Assembly (NCBI GenBank): GCA_019918135.1
Contig: WBZZ01000751.1
Coordinates: 96,001 to 160,000 of the forward strand
Direction: 5' to 3'
DNA: 64,000 nt
Source: Paulinella micropora
Lineage: Eukaryota; Cercozoa; Imbricatea; Euglyphida; Paulinellidae
The notes beneath the pieces are model-generated. The model was given only the letters and a program-made list of their open reading frames with translations, did no database searches and was not told the origin of the DNA. Numbering within the stretch: position 1 is the stretch's first letter; each line of letters begins with the position of its first letter. The translations under genes were made by a program, and so were the position numbers. Positions 1-11,268 of the stretch are shown piece by piece.

Positions 1-33
1 AATCAAAAATATTTTTTTGTTTAATATACAGAT

Positions 34-3000
34 ATGTCGGGTTCATCCTATAAGTCTCTCTTAGGCTTGTCAGAAATTGCTGTTGATAGTCTAAAATATA
101 CTTAACTTAGACTTAACGAACACAAACATAGTGGGCTTAAACACAGACAGAGTGCCAGAAGATGCTGACCCCGTAAATCTTTATTACACTGACGGCCGAT
201 TTGATACAAGGTTATCCAGCAAATCAACAACCGACATCAAAGAAGGAAAAAATTTATACTACACAGAGCAACGAGTGAGAGACAACGACGAAGTTAAAGC
301 CTCAACTCAACACAGAAGCAATACTTCCAATCCGCACCAAACCAGTTTATATAATTTGATAGACACAAACATATTTGCACAAGCGAGCGGACAATACTTA
401 ACTTACAACGGTGTAGAAGGTAAATGGAAGAATACTACCCTTGGTTCAATTGATACACTTTCAGATGTGGTTATAACCGCGCCTATAGCGATGAATAGTT
501 ATCTAACATATAATTCAATAAACTGGGTAAATAAAACATTTCCGATAAATGTTGATGAATTCGGCAATATTAGTATGGGAAGGAAGAATATAACAGGAGT
601 AAATTTGCTAAATACCAAAGATGTTGATGAATGGATATTTGAGCATAATGAAAATAATGATAAAGTTTCAGCAGGTGGAAGTATAGATAGCCACAGCGAT
701 GCGACAGTATCAGGCTTCCCAGCAGATAACCAACTGCTTATGTATAGCACGGGGCAATGGAGAAACACCACACCACCCTTTCTTAGATTAGACGGCACTG
801 CTAGTATGACGGGGGCACTAAATATGGGCGGTTTTGCTATTTCGATAAATGTGGATGAATTCGGTAATATTAGTATGGGAAGGAAGAATATAACAGGAGT
901 TAATTTACTAAATACCAAAGATGTTGATCAATGGATATTTGAGCATCAAGATAATAATGATAAAGTGTCAGCGAGTGGAAGTATAGATAGCCACAGCGAT
1001 GTGACAATATCAGGCTTCCCAGCAGATAACCAACTGCTTATGTAAAGCACGGGACAATGGAGAAACACCACACCACCCTTTCTTAGATTAGACGGCACAG
1101 CCAGTATGACAAGAGGACTAAATATGAATGGTTATGCTATTTCGGGGGCTTCTACGTATAATGGAATGAATCTCGCTAATCTCGCAGTTGATGGTTCGGT
1201 GGTTAAAATAACAGGAGACCAAACCATAGGAGGAATTAAAACATTTAGCAGTATAATAAATGCTAGTGCGGGTATTGATATGAAAAGCCAAAGCATAACA
1301 AATGTTAATCTTGTTGATGGCGTGGATGTTTCAATTCTTGATACTTCGGTGGTTAAACTAACAGGAGACCAAACCATAGCAGGGAATAAAAATTTTACAT
1401 CAACTTTAGAAGTAAGTGGTTCATCCAATCCTACTACTTTTGATGGCATTGGCATAGCCTTTGATACAAAAATAGGAATGATTGCAGCACAAAAAACAGC
1501 AACAGCGACTTGGTATCCGATATAAATAACTGGTTCATATGTAGAGTTATATTCAGGTAATACTTTAATTATAACCGCAACTGGAACAACATTAAGTTTG
1601 AACAACAACAAAATTACAAACTTAGCCGACCCTTCCGCTTCAACAGATGGAGCAAATAAAAGTTATGTTGATACAAAAGACGGGCAAAATGTGAAACTAA
1701 CAGGAAACCAAACCATAGCAGGAATTAAGACATATAGCAGTGGTGTTGAAATTACTGGAAATTCAATCAATTCAACAACAAAAGGCACATTTATCGTTTT
1801 CAATTCTACAAGTAATATCGGGTCAATTGCTAGTTTGGATATGAAAACTGCAACATATTACGGAGATATATTCTTTTCACAGACATCAGGTGATTATCAA
1901 TATTTCTTATTTTCTCTAAATACTGCTACAAGTGGAACCGCAGACCAAAGAGGTTATGTATTCACGAATGTAGCATTTGATGTAAAAGGGGCGGGACTTT
2001 ATATTTCAAAGCTTTTTGATAATAAAAGTGCTTCGTCTGACATTGTCCGTTTTAACAATGCGGGGGGTATACGATTTTATGGAGCCTTAGGTATGAACTC
2101 AAACAACATAACAAATGGTGGAACAATAACAGGAACATCAATCACTTCAACCGCAGGAATAACTACAACCACATTAACGGCGACCGACAAAATAACAACA
2201 TCACTAACATCATCGATAAGCAGACCGATAATTATAGGAAACACATCAAAATCAGTGAATGGGGCGACAGGTGGTTTAGAATTATATGGAACGGCTTCAA
2301 ATATCGGAGGAGCACACTTACAAGCAATAACAACGGCGGATGCTTATCCAACATTTCAATTATTGAACTGGGCACACGACAACATAGGCTTAAGTTTTGA
2401 TGCTTATTATGACGGCGCAAACTGGAAATCAAGCCTCCTTGGCTCAAACTTTCAAATATACAAAAACTCAAACAAACTTGCTTTTAACTATAAAACAGGA
2501 ATAGCAGCAGGAAGCAATATAACATGGTCTGAGGCGATGAATATAAGCACTGCAGGATTATTAACAGCAAGTGCGGGGATCACATACACTGGCACACTAA
2601 CGTCAGTAACGAATGCCAGCGGGGCGAAAATAGGAATTCAGGGACTAACGGACGGAACAAACGCACAAGGAATATTTCTATGGGATACCATCAATACGAG
2701 TTGGGGAATTTATGCGGCATCTGGCGGAGGTGGAAACACTAGAAGTTTGGCAAATGGTTTGGCCGTTTCAGGAGATGATTTTAGTTCATATAGTTTTCGT
2801 TTTAGGGTTGCTAATGATGCTACTATGGGTTTTATATGGGAGAATTCAGGGGAGCAGTTGCTAATGTCATTGAATGGACTCAATGGGAATTTATGGACAG
2901 AAGGATTGATAATGGCTAGTGCGGGAATTACATATTCTGAGGTGCTAACTACCACAACTAATAATGGAGCGAAAATAGGAATTTCAAGGACAAACAGACG

Positions 3001-3728
3001 GGACGCTTGCGAGAGGAATATTTATGTGGGATACTGCTGATTCAGCATGGGGAATTTATATGTCTCAGTCTGGGACAAATAAATCATTAAGTGGAGGAAC
3101 AGCACCAGCAGGAGTAGGAGGAGGATTAACTTCTTATGCTATTAGATTTAGAGTGAATAATTCTTCAACGAGTGGGTTCATATGGGAGAATAGTGCAAAT
3201 ACTGTTTTAATGTCTTTGAAAGCAAGTGATGGACAATTATGGGTATTGTCTAATCCAATTCAATATTCAGACAGGAGAAAAAAAGAAGATATAAAGGACT
3301 GCTTAGGCTTAGATTTTATTAATAAGTTAAATCCAGTCTGCTATCGTATGATTGATGACAACAAGAAACAAAGAACGGGTTTGATAGCACAGGAATTAGA
3401 AATCGTATTAACAGAAATGGATATACTAGATTTTGGCGGTTTTTTTAAAGAAACAATTATGGTTCCGTGTCCAAAGCAAAGAAAAGAATGCGAATTGAAA
3501 GGTGTGAGTGTTAATCCAGAAGATGTTAAATGTGTTGATAGTGGTGATGTCGGTTATGGTATAGGTTATTCCGAGTTTATTGCCCCGTTAATTAAGGCCA
3601 CACAGGAGTTATCGGAAAAGGTAGTTAATTTAGAAAAACAAAATAATAATCTCATGCTTATTATAGAAGATCTATCTAAGCAATTAGCAGAAATCCGAGC
3701 AGTCGTTTTTTCAAATGTCAAACAATAA
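34..3728 (+). pseudogene. Broken fibre-like protein with C-terminal S74 chaperone domain (AT-rich PLV)
   Basis: This was once one reading frame of about 1,200 codons for a trimeric fibre that would bind the host. An ATG at 34 runs 23 codons to a stop at 103. The next frame opens by about 131 with phage-fibre wording (NLYYTDGRFDTRL, NLYYTEQR, SNPHQTS). It is cut by in-frame TAA codons at 1043 and 1523 and by a frameshift near 2980. The stop at 1043 is a TAT-to-TAA change compared with the preceding internal repeat copy. The last part (about 3270 to 3728) carries SDRRKKEDIK and GLIAQELE, typical of the Peptidase_S74 intramolecular chaperone, which trimerises fibres and cuts itself off. Related in plan to the intact fibre at 18173. 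Function is known from the family; decay is seen in the sequence. Confidence 0.85.
541..1142 (+). repeat. 300-nt tandem duplication inside the broken fibre gene
   Basis: Two head-to-tail copies of a 300-nt unit start near 543 and 843 and each encodes a 100-residue fibre repeat. They differ at scattered sites. The second copy carries the stop at 1043 where the first has a tyrosine codon, which shows that the stop is derived. Confidence 0.85.
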
Positions 3729-4071
3729 TACAACTAGACTTCACAGACCACCACCTATTATGGATATGGATGGCGAACTAACTCCAGAATTAAAATCTCG
3801 TGTTCTTGAAGTAGAACTAAAGACTAAGGAAAAAAAAGTAGAGCACGAATTGGAAGATAACTGGAATTGCTGTTGTATAAAAAACAGACCGACAGACAGC
3901 CGACTTATTAAATACTTATTTCAAATGGGTGTCATCATTGCCATTATAACCCTTTGTATCGTGAGGCTATCTGAAAAGAACTTGCCGTGCGAGGTTGCTA
4001 ATACTTATGTCGGTATTTTGACCTTACTCATAGGAATTTGCCTTCCATCACCTTCTTCAAGTAAGAAATGA
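3715..4071 (+). CDS. Small single-pass or two-pass membrane protein
   Basis: A 118-aa protein whose ATG overlaps the last 14 nt of the fibre frame. Residues 1-60 are polar and charged, with a CCC cluster (NWNCCCIKNR). Two hydrophobic segments follow at about 68-84 (MGVIIAIITLCIV) and 96-110 (YVGILTLLIGICL), with a short SPSSSKK tail. Small membrane proteins next to the fibre and capsid genes are common in PLVs, where they may be virion membrane components, but I do not recognise a named family. The frame is intact, unlike its upstream neighbour. Confidence 0.65.
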   Translation: MSNNNTTRLHRPPPIMDMDGELTPELKSRVLEVELKTKEKKVEHELEDNWNCCCIKNRPTDSRLIKYLFQMGVIIAIITLCIVRLSEKNLPCEVANTYVGILTLLIGICLPSPSSSKK

Positions 4072-4159
4072 AACTCAGTTTTTGTGAGCGAAGCGTCACA
4101 ACACACCTTCGGTGGTTGTGTGTCCTTTTTTTCAAATAGTATCACGATCTCAGGACAAA

Positions 4160-4312
4160 ATGGAACTAGTGTATAAGCACTTAGACTTATCTTTTGATTT
4201 TGATTATTTTCTTCAAAAGTATCACGAAGCAACAAAGGAACGATTTAATTTTCTTTATGTTTCAAGTGTTGATGATGAATTACGGAAGAATTTCTCATTA
4301 AAATTTTTATAA
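4160..4312 (+). CDS. Short hypothetical protein, possibly a remnant
   Basis: A 50-codon frame from the ATG at 4160 (MELVYKHLDLSF), rich in Phe and Tyr. No family is recognised. It follows a hairpin-like sequence around 4085-4120 and precedes a T-rich promoter-like stretch. It could be a real small protein or part of a decayed gene. Confidence 0.35.
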   Translation: MELVYKHLDLSFDFDYFLQKYHEATKERFNFLYVSSVDDELRKNFSLKFL

Positions 4313-4348
4313 AAAATATCTTAAATAATTATTTTTTTACTTATTATA

Positions 4349-4789
4349 ATGGTAGTAAAAACAACTCGTGTTGAAGTCATTCCAACAATCGGCAAACGAA
4401 CAATTAACTCAAGCACAAATATGGCTGGAGGTAAAAAGAAGACTGGACGGAAGAAGAAGCAGGGCGGTAAGGGACAGACTGGCGGTAAAATTAACTGTGT
4501 AAAGGTTGGTAAGACTGCATTGGCAGTGAATAAATTTCTTCGTGATAACAAAGTAATCTCTAGAACTGCTGGAGCCTTAAGCAGTATTGGAGTGCCTTAT
4601 GCAGGGTCTGTCCAAGCCACCGCTTCAAAACTTGGTTATGGTAAGCGAAGCAGAGAGGATGTGGTGCTCTTAAGTTTTAAAAGATATTTCAAAATCTACA
4701 CTCCAATCTCAAACTTGTTTGAGATACCCCGCTCCCGTGTGTTTTTCAAACATCCAAAACCGATTTATTTTTTTAATAAAGAAAAATAG
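4349..4789 (+). CDS. Basic, glycine/lysine-rich core-like protein
   Basis: The frame opens at an ATG at 4349; a second ATG at 4421 (MAGGKKKTGRKKK) may be the true start. Residues 25-50 are Gly/Lys rich and would bind DNA. The middle (KFLRDNKVISRTAGALSSIG) and a LGYGKRS motif near residue 115 resemble the small basic, partly hydrophobic core or cement proteins of PLVs and other DJR-capsid viruses. Sequence after LGYGKRS looks unlike the rest and may be read-through past a lost stop. A T-tract plus TATAAT-like stretch lies just upstream (4325-4348). Confidence 0.55.
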   Translation: MVVKTTRVEVIPTIGKRTINSSTNMAGGKKKTGRKKKQGGKGQTGGKINCVKVGKTALAVNKFLRDNKVISRTAGALSSIGVPYAGSVQATASKLGYGKRSREDVVLLSFKRYFKIYTPISNLFEIPRSRVFFKHPKPIYFFNKEK

Positions 4790-4809
4790 ATGTTTTAGAA
4801 TAAGCGATA

Positions 4810-5717
4810 ATGCGAAGCATGAAGCGCAATTCTAAAATATCAAGGGCGAAAGTCCGCCCACCGCGGGTTTATAGAAATAAAAGCGGGAAGCCGTATATTA
4901 TCCAGAAGGGTAAAAAATATTATCTTAATTTTGGTAAGAAAACAAATGACTTAAGCACGCTTCAAATTGTTAAACTTTTTATGAAATACTTAAACAATAA
5001 GCCACGTGAGCGTGGCATTACTCCAAAATCAAAGAAAAAAGAAAAAAGAAGGAGGATTTAAGAAAAGTTCAAAGCCTGTCGGAGATTGAACAGAACACGA
5101 GAACAGCAATTCAAGACCACTAAGACAAACTTAAACAAGAAAAGTATGAAGGTATTGAAGCCCTAGAAAAAAAAGAAAAGTCCGCACGAGAAGAAGCAGA
5201 AGCGGAGAAGAAAAGGCAAGAAAGAAAAGACCTCGCCGATGCGAAGGAAAGAAAAGATGTGTTGGATAGAGAACATAAAAGAGAACAGGCGGAGGCGAAG
5301 GAAAGACAGGAAGAAATAGATAGGGAACGGAAGAAGGAACAGCGACTTATTCAGGAACTAAATGCAGAACGACGTCATAGACAGGGTTTATTGATGGCGC
5401 CACTCGCACCGCCTATGATACCGCCACCACCACCAGGACGACCGCCAAGGAAAACGAGAGGAGCTATTGTAAAGGATGTGGGAGAAGAGGAGAAACATAA
5501 GCAAACAAAACGGGAAAAAATAATTGATGGCATGTTTGCCGAGACTATTAGAAAGAAACGACGAAATGTACAACCTACTAATGTAAAGATTATCCAAAAA
5601 CTAAGATTTATTGGTCACGTTATCCCTGACATAAAACCATCAAGAGGTGGAAAAATAAACTATTCTGAAATGTTGAAACAATTGCGATACAAAAGTCATG
5701 TTATAACTGAATTCTAA
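4810..5717 (+). pseudogene. Basic/coiled-coil virion-type protein, frame-broken
   Basis: Two frames appear to be pieces of one gene. The first, 4810-5061, gives 83 aa of very basic sequence (SGKPYIIQKGKKYYLNFG). The second, 5259-5717, gives a Glu/Arg-rich helix (about residues 1-45), a proline stretch (IPPPPPGRPPRKTRG) and a basic tail. Between 5062 and 5258 the coiled-coil wording continues upstream in the second frame but is cut by an in-frame stop near 5120, so at least one frameshift and one nonsense change are needed to link the parts. No named family. Position between the core-like gene and the protease suggests a structural role. Confidence 0.5.
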
Positions 5718-5739
5718 TCAAGCATGGGTCGTATTTGAT

Positions 5740-6465
5740 TTGTGGAGAGAAGGTGCGGTAGCAAAAAAGAAAGAAGAAGTAGATAAAGCCAAGGAGAACG
5801 AAGAAGAAAATAAAGTAGAACAAGAAAATAATGGAGAGCAAGAAAATAAAGGACGACAAGAAAATAAAGAAGAACCTGTTGTGCAGGAGCCTGAAGATGC
5901 ACAACAAGAGCAAGCAAATATGACTAAAGCAGAAACCGAACCAGAATCAGATGCGGTAGGAATTGGTAAAGTCGGAAAAGGTTTAATGACTAGTGAAATC
6001 AACGACATAATGAAAAAACACGACTGGTATTTGGGAACAATTGCCAGCGATGAAATTCATAGGCTAAATCCAGAAAAAAGAAAGAAATATGGTTTTATTA
6101 TGAATTCTGACCCAAGCAACAAAAAAGGGCAGCACTGGATGGCTATATGGGTAAGTCTAAATAAAGATAGGAGTGTTGAAGTGTATGACCCTTTAGCCGA
6201 ATATCAACCGACGGAAGACTTTCAACAACAAATGAAACGGCTAATAGATAAAAGCCACCCTGATAGTTATTTGTTAATGAAGGTTAATCAAGTTAAACAA
6301 CAATCTGATACAAGCGACACATGCGGATGGCATAGTATGAGATTTTTAATGGAGCGGGCGAAAGGAGTGCGATTTAAGTTTGCCAGTGGCTATACAGATT
6401 TGAAAGAAGAAGAAGCAGAAAAATTAAAATCACAGAATGGGTATGGATTTGACACCTTTTTATGA
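5740..6465 (+). CDS. Adenain-like (Ulp1/C5-type) cysteine protease
   Basis: Likely maturation protease that cleaves capsid precursors. The N-terminal third is Glu/Lys/Gln-rich and disordered. The protease core starts near residue 85. The catalytic set is in the usual order: His in GQHWMAIWV, Asp in VEVYDPLAE, Gln in KQQSDTSD, then Cys in TCGWHSMRF. The open frame begins without an ATG; the first in-frame ATG is at 5920 and still leaves the whole protease domain, so that is a reasonable start. It lies directly upstream of the penton and MCP genes, as in many PLVs and adintoviruses. Confidence 0.8.
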   Translation: MWREGAVAKKKEEVDKAKENEEENKVEQENNGEQENKGRQENKEEPVVQEPEDAQQEQANMTKAETEPESDAVGIGKVGKGLMTSEINDIMKKHDWYLGTIASDEIHRLNPEKRKKYGFIMNSDPSNKKGQHWMAIWVSLNKDRSVEVYDPLAEYQPTEDFQQQMKRLIDKSHPDSYLLMKVNQVKQQSDTSDTCGWHSMRFLMERAKGVRFKFASGYTDLKEEEAEKLKSQNGYGFDTFL

Positions 6466-6591
6466 GCATCGCTTTCATTTCATTTTCGCTTGCTCATAAA
6501 AGAATAATATTTTTTATAAAAAAGAAAAAGCGATATTTGTAAAACACACGAGAGTTGCGGTAGCAACGAGAGTGTGGATTTACGAATATCA

Positions 6592-7436
6592 ATGGAGTAT
6601 AAGGGAGGAAGAAGTTCGGGTATTTACTATATCAACAGCAAAAATAGGATAACTGGCACAGACAGCGACTTCACTCACGAAGTCAATATGAAGGGGCTAG
6701 ACAATCCCACACATCGTAAAATTCTTCATATTTATGTGCCGAAATCGTATTACTCTGTGGCTTCATCATATAATACTTTTACATTATCCGAAGACGGGTA
6801 TGAGGCTTTAATTACGATACCTGAGGGAAACTACACAATGAACAATTTAAAAAATAAACTGGCCGAGGTACTGACAACGGAAAGTCCAAATGACTATACT
6901 TATGTTGTCTCAAGCAGCAATACAAACACAGAAGCGGAGGATGGCAAATTAACATTCAGTGTTTCAAATAACGGAGGCGCGCCCCCAGGAGGGGGCGCTC
7001 CACCTCCGGTGGAGCCACAACCGCGGTTTATATTTGATGGTGATACCCGTATTCACGAGGTAATGGGGTTTGATAGAAACTCAACATATTTCTTCGCTAA
7101 TGATTTTATTAAATCGCCAAATGTAATTATTTTAACTGGTGAAAAAACTCTGTATCTTCAATCTGATTTGGTGAATGAAGGTGATAATCATGTGCTTCAA
7201 GAAATATATACAGCCAACGAAATTCCTTTTGGGTCTGTTATCTATGATGGAAGCGGGTCTGAGTATGGACATTGTCCGCTAATTCAAACAATGTATTCAG
7301 GTTTTACTTGACGGACGAAAACGACAAAGCAATTAATCTTAATGGTTTGGGTATTGTTATGACTTTATTAGTTTATCGTGAAACTAATTACTTTAGTTTA
7401 TTTAATTCATTCTTCAATCTGTTGAAATCGCGGTAG
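6592..7436 (+). pseudogene. Penton-like minor capsid protein, frameshifted near its end
   Basis: Single-jelly-roll vertex protein of DJR-capsid viruses. From the ATG at 6592 it reads SSGIYYINSKNRITGTDSDF and then PEGNYTMNNLKNKLAEVL, the typical penton N-terminal pattern. A Gly/Pro insert (GGAPPGGGAPPPVEPQP) sits near residue 140. The frame stops at 7309, but the usual C-terminal wording (LTDENDKAINLNGLGI) continues in another frame to a stop at 7434-7436, so a single-nucleotide change near 7305 broke the gene. Its counterpart in the large element is at 26224-27052. Confidence 0.75.
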
Positions 7437-7518
7437 ATTAATTAATTTTGATTTAATTATTTTTTTCTATAGATATATTCTCGTAATTATTTAACTATCT
7501 ATTCACTACGTCAAAAAA

Positions 7519-9222
7519 ATGCCTGTCCAATACGGAGGAAAACTCACACATAGCCAAAGCGAACTTATCCGCGGTAAGTATTCGCTTAACAAACTTACTG
7601 CCCGCAAAAGTCTTGCGGTTGTGCCGATTACCACCGTGGGGGGAATTGAATCAACTTTTGAAATTCCAACTCGTCCTTTGAACCTTGCGAGGTCTGTGTT
7701 GCGATTTACCTACACACCAACTCGGGCTGGTGCTGGTGGAAGATGTAATCGAATTCCAATGGACTGCCTACCGATGATTAAGACGATTGAACTGCGAAGC
7801 CGAAGCGGTCAGTATCTGTGTAATCTTCAACATGTGGGAAATTACACTAAGATGATTTGGAAGCCTGAGATTTCTTATGATAGATTTATGGCTTTGGATA
7901 ACCACGGGGCTGGGTCTGGTTATGGTGCTATGCTTCAAAAGTGTAATGTTGATCATCGTGCTACAACCGCCTTTAATGCTAACGTGTTTGCTGGCCAACA
8001 AGCAAGTGCTGCACCAGTAGAACGCCTCATAAACGCTGCAGTGGTTCAATGCCACATGCACGTCCGCCCCCGCAATGACGATCCTCGAGGCCCCCCGATC
8101 CCGTCGCTCAGCCGATGCCGGTACCCAATGCGTCTCCGGAGGCTCCCTGTTCATTATCCCCACATATTAATAACGAATCGGGTCATCGCTGCACAGGTAA
8201 TACGCATCTCCGTTGCGGCAAGTATTAATAACGATGCCAATCTTCAAGCAACATTGAATGTTTATGGTAATGCTATCGCAGGAGCAATTTCCCCACCATC
8301 TGTCAATGCTCGTCGTCATAATGATTTGCTCATCGCTAACGGAACTGGTGCTGCCTCTGTTGTAAATGTCTCTTATGAGGAGGCTAAGTATTTTGAAGGT
8401 GGAGCCAAAAACACCGAAACTCCTGTTATCAATGTGTCTATTCCTCTGGGTATGCTTTTTGGAACCATTTTTGAAATTGATAAGACTATTGGTTTTAATA
8501 ATTAACTTGATTTGAGGATTGTGTGGGAGGGAACCCAGAAAACCATATTTTATGGAACTGATGCCCTTAGTGTTGCAGCAGGAGCAACGATGACCGCAGC
8601 ACCCGCAGAGGTTTCCAACCTTAACTTATTTCTCGCCGTTGAAACTGACCCTAATGTTATCTTGGGAGTTCAACAGAAGATCGCGGGTGAAGGCTTTTCA
8701 TTCAAGACTGAATACCCCATCTCTTGGAAGACCAATCTCGCGGGTGGCACTCAGTCATTTGTTTTGAAGATGAACCGCTCGCAGGGTAAGAGAATTCGCC
8801 GAATTTACACTAGTGAATTTAATAATACTGAAACTTCAAATACCGCATTTGATTGCGATAACAGAGCACAGGCTAAGATTACTTCTTATTACACTACTTT
8901 GGATAGTAATAGAATTCAGCAGTTTGATATCGCTTGCGCCCGCGATGAAGACTATATGCTTTTGAAGGAAAAGGTAAAGGGCTCCGCTATTTTGAACTCT
9001 AATGTGTATAAGTATAACTGGTTCCACGTTGATTTCTGGGATCACAACCGCCCACTTTATGACAAGAGAGAAGAAGAGGGTTATGAAGTGGCTGGTCTGT
9101 CTTTAGACACCGAACGGAGGTATGAATGGAGTGCTGAGGGAGCAGTCCAATTGAATTATTATACTTATGCTATTCTTCAGAGGACTATTGTTGTTAAGGG
9201 AATTGAAATCCTTATGTCGTAG
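7519..9222 (+). pseudogene. Double-jelly-roll major capsid protein with an in-frame stop (AT-rich PLV)
   Basis: Main hexon protein of the AT-rich PLV. The frame runs from ATG 7519 (MPVQYGGKLTHSQSEL) to TAA at 8503-8505. The same frame goes on to 9222, giving about 567 codons in total, the normal size for PLV MCPs. Capsid hallmarks straddle the stop (VSIPLGMLFGTIFEID before; the C-terminal jelly roll after it). Around 8050-8170 the reading frame crosses a GC-rich patch quite unlike the flanks. An AT-rich leader with TATAGATATA lies at 7465-7485. The stop may be decay or a base error. Confidence 0.8.
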
Positions 9223-9399
9223 ATGATATTTTATTCACAAATCTTTTTTCAAAAGAAGGTTCATAAAACATCGAATGTTATTAAAGTAAAAAAAATTAAT
9301 AGATTAAATATTTTTTTATTAGTATAATATAGGAAAAACGACGTTTGAGAATATAGCGAGATATCTCAAATATATTTGAAATTGGAGTGAAATTCTCAA

Positions 9400-10635
9400 A
9401 TGTCCCACCAGAGAAATTTAATCACACAAAATCCAGACGAAAAGTTTGTAAATGTCAAAGTCGGATATGATGGACGCATTGAAACTAATCAAATGAAGAC
9501 TGCTTTTGGTGAAACCCTAATCAGTTCCTTAACACCAGTATTACAGGAAATCTTTCCATATACCATTAATACACGGATATGGACATTAACAGAAACGACC
9601 GTTTCATTTCTGAATAATATGGCGGAATTGAAAACGACTGCTGATGCTACCGCTGATGCTAGTATGGTAAGCAAAAGAAAAATAAAATATCGCACTGGTA
9701 TGGGTGTTGTAGCCCGCTTCACTGCTTTATGGACAACTGACGAAACCGAAGATTATTATTCGTGGATAGGTATCGGAGATAACGAATTACTTAATGGTTT
9801 CTACTTTTACAAGACTAGAGATGAAGGAATGTGTATTCTACATTGCAAAGGAGGAACCCCAAGCATATTTTATCAAGCGTACTGGGATGACCCGTGCGAC
9901 GGAACAGGAGATATGCCAGTATTAGACTGGACGAAGGGAAATGTATTTCAAATTCAATTTCAATATTTAGGCTTTGGTACTATTAAGTTTTATATTGAAC
10001 ATCCAAAGACAGGCGAATTTCAGTTAGTCCATACGATTAAGTATGCGAATACCAACTCGGGTGTCAGTCTGAGGAATACTACATTGCCATTTGTAGCACG
10101 AATTGTTCATAATAATGCTGGAGTTGGAATACAAAGACTGAAGACAGCCAGTTGTAGTTTGTTTCTTGAGGGAACCAACACTATTAATACAAGTATTACA
10201 AATACGGCGGAAGGGAGTGAAGCAGGTAATATAACTGAAAGCCCCGTTTTAAGTATCAGGAATAAAGCACAATACAATAATAGCCTAACCAACTATTCAA
10301 ATGTTTTTCCATCTTTGATAAGTATTACAAATGAAGATAGTAAGTCTAATATTGTAAGAATGGTATTGAACGGAACACTGACGGGGGCGGGTTTTGTTGA
10401 TGTTGATGCCAAAACTTCAATTGTAGATACAGACACAAAAGCAACTGCGATTGCGAACGGAACAACAATTTTTAAGATTTATGTTAATGCGACCTCAACT
10501 CAACAAATTAATCTCAGAACTTATGATATTCAATTAACCCCGAACGATATTTTGCCATTCACACAAAAGGCTGTGTCGGCAGGCGGGTCGGGTAATGGTA
10601 TTAATGTTATTGCTAACTTTATAGAAGACCAGTGA
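9400..10635 (+). CDS. Virion-type protein shared by both elements
   Basis: An intact 411-aa frame. It matches the 396-aa protein at 27117-28307 along its length: ETLISS../EIFPYT versus QETFPYTG, RTGMGVVARFTALW versus RAGQGLVCRFTALF, DWTKGNVFQIQFQYLGFG versus DWSKGNIFQIQMQYLGFG. The core (about residues 90-230) reads like a concanavalin/jelly-roll type beta domain with strong aromatic content. I do not know a named family; its place after the MCP and its conservation in two distant PLVs suggest a capsid or fibre-associated protein. A T-tract and TATAATATAG promoter-like run lies at 9306-9331. Confidence 0.7.
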   Translation: MSHQRNLITQNPDEKFVNVKVGYDGRIETNQMKTAFGETLISSLTPVLQEIFPYTINTRIWTLTETTVSFLNNMAELKTTADATADASMVSKRKIKYRTGMGVVARFTALWTTDETEDYYSWIGIGDNELLNGFYFYKTRDEGMCILHCKGGTPSIFYQAYWDDPCDGTGDMPVLDWTKGNVFQIQFQYLGFGTIKFYIEHPKTGEFQLVHTIKYANTNSGVSLRNTTLPFVARIVHNNAGVGIQRLKTASCSLFLEGTNTINTSITNTAEGSEAGNITESPVLSIRNKAQYNNSLTNYSNVFPSLISITNEDSKSNIVRMVLNGTLTGAGFVDVDAKTSIVDTDTKATAIANGTTIFKIYVNATSTQQINLRTYDIQLTPNDILPFTQKAVSAGGSGNGINVIANFIEDQ

Positions 10636-10830
10636 TATTTGAGAGTTGTGCTTCTATCTGGCTAGTCGCCAGATTTCTCGCTATGGATTCAACAAGTTGA
10701 ATCTATAATCTCAAACATCGTAAACAGACAAAAAAATTAAAAATGCGATACGATGTTTATCAATATCTCAAACAAGTTTGAGATTACGAGTATGAGCAAA
10801 GCGAATGAGAGTGAAGTTGATAAATATCAT
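10636..10830. other. Intergenic convergent gap with inverted copies
   Basis: No gene seen. It separates rightward and leftward gene blocks of the PLV. It holds repeated 'ATCTCAAAC' words and imperfect inverted repeats (for example CTGGCTAGTCGCCAG at 10659), which could act as a shared terminator. Confidence 0.4.
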
Positions 10831-11241
10831 TTACTTTATTTTTTTGTATCTTTCTTTTATAACACGAATAACATCGCTCGCTTTCCTTGATATACATCCT
10901 TCTTCTGTACATACTTCGTCTGTAGCATTCGCTGTATCACCTACGGAGATAGCATTCGCTATATCTTCACCAACATTAGCCTTTATTTCGGTAATTCCAG
11001 TTTCTTTTAAATCTGCTGTCTTAAAAGGTGTGCTTTCTTCTTTATCCGTTATGGCAAATGTTGATTTATCTTGCAATGGTGGTATAACCACTTTTACGTT
11101 ATCAACATTTGGCTTGTATTGTTCACAGAAAGAAACAATGTCAGGTTTAGTCCATTTAATTGTTGGCTTTTTAATTTTAATGTCAAGGCTCCATTTTTCA
11201 ATTTCATTCAAGTAGTCCTGTTTGGTTGACAGGTCAGTCAT
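10831..11241 (-). CDS. Hypothetical acidic/basic 136-aa protein
   Basis: An intact frame starting MTDLSTKQDYLNEIEKW. It has a mixed charged composition, a short CTEEGC pair near residue 115 and a basic C-terminus (RVIKERYKKIK). No known domain recognised. It is the last gene of the leftward block, 27 bp downstream of the ExoX-C-like gene, with TATATATAT just upstream of its ATG. Confidence 0.5.
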   Translation of the reverse strand: MTDLSTKQDYLNEIEKWSLDIKIKKPTIKWTKPDIVSFCEQYKPNVDNVKVVIPPLQDKSTFAITDKEESTPFKTADLKETGITEIKANVGEDIANAISVGDTANATDEVCTEEGCISRKASDVIRVIKERYKKIK

Positions 11242-11268
11242 TGATATATATAAAGTAAATATTAATTT

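Noticed and set aside
1043-8505. Recoded TAA (alternative genetic code) to explain in-frame TAA in fibre and MCP
   Set aside because: Intact neighbouring genes end cleanly at TAA, and the same element also has frameshifts, so simple decay is enough.
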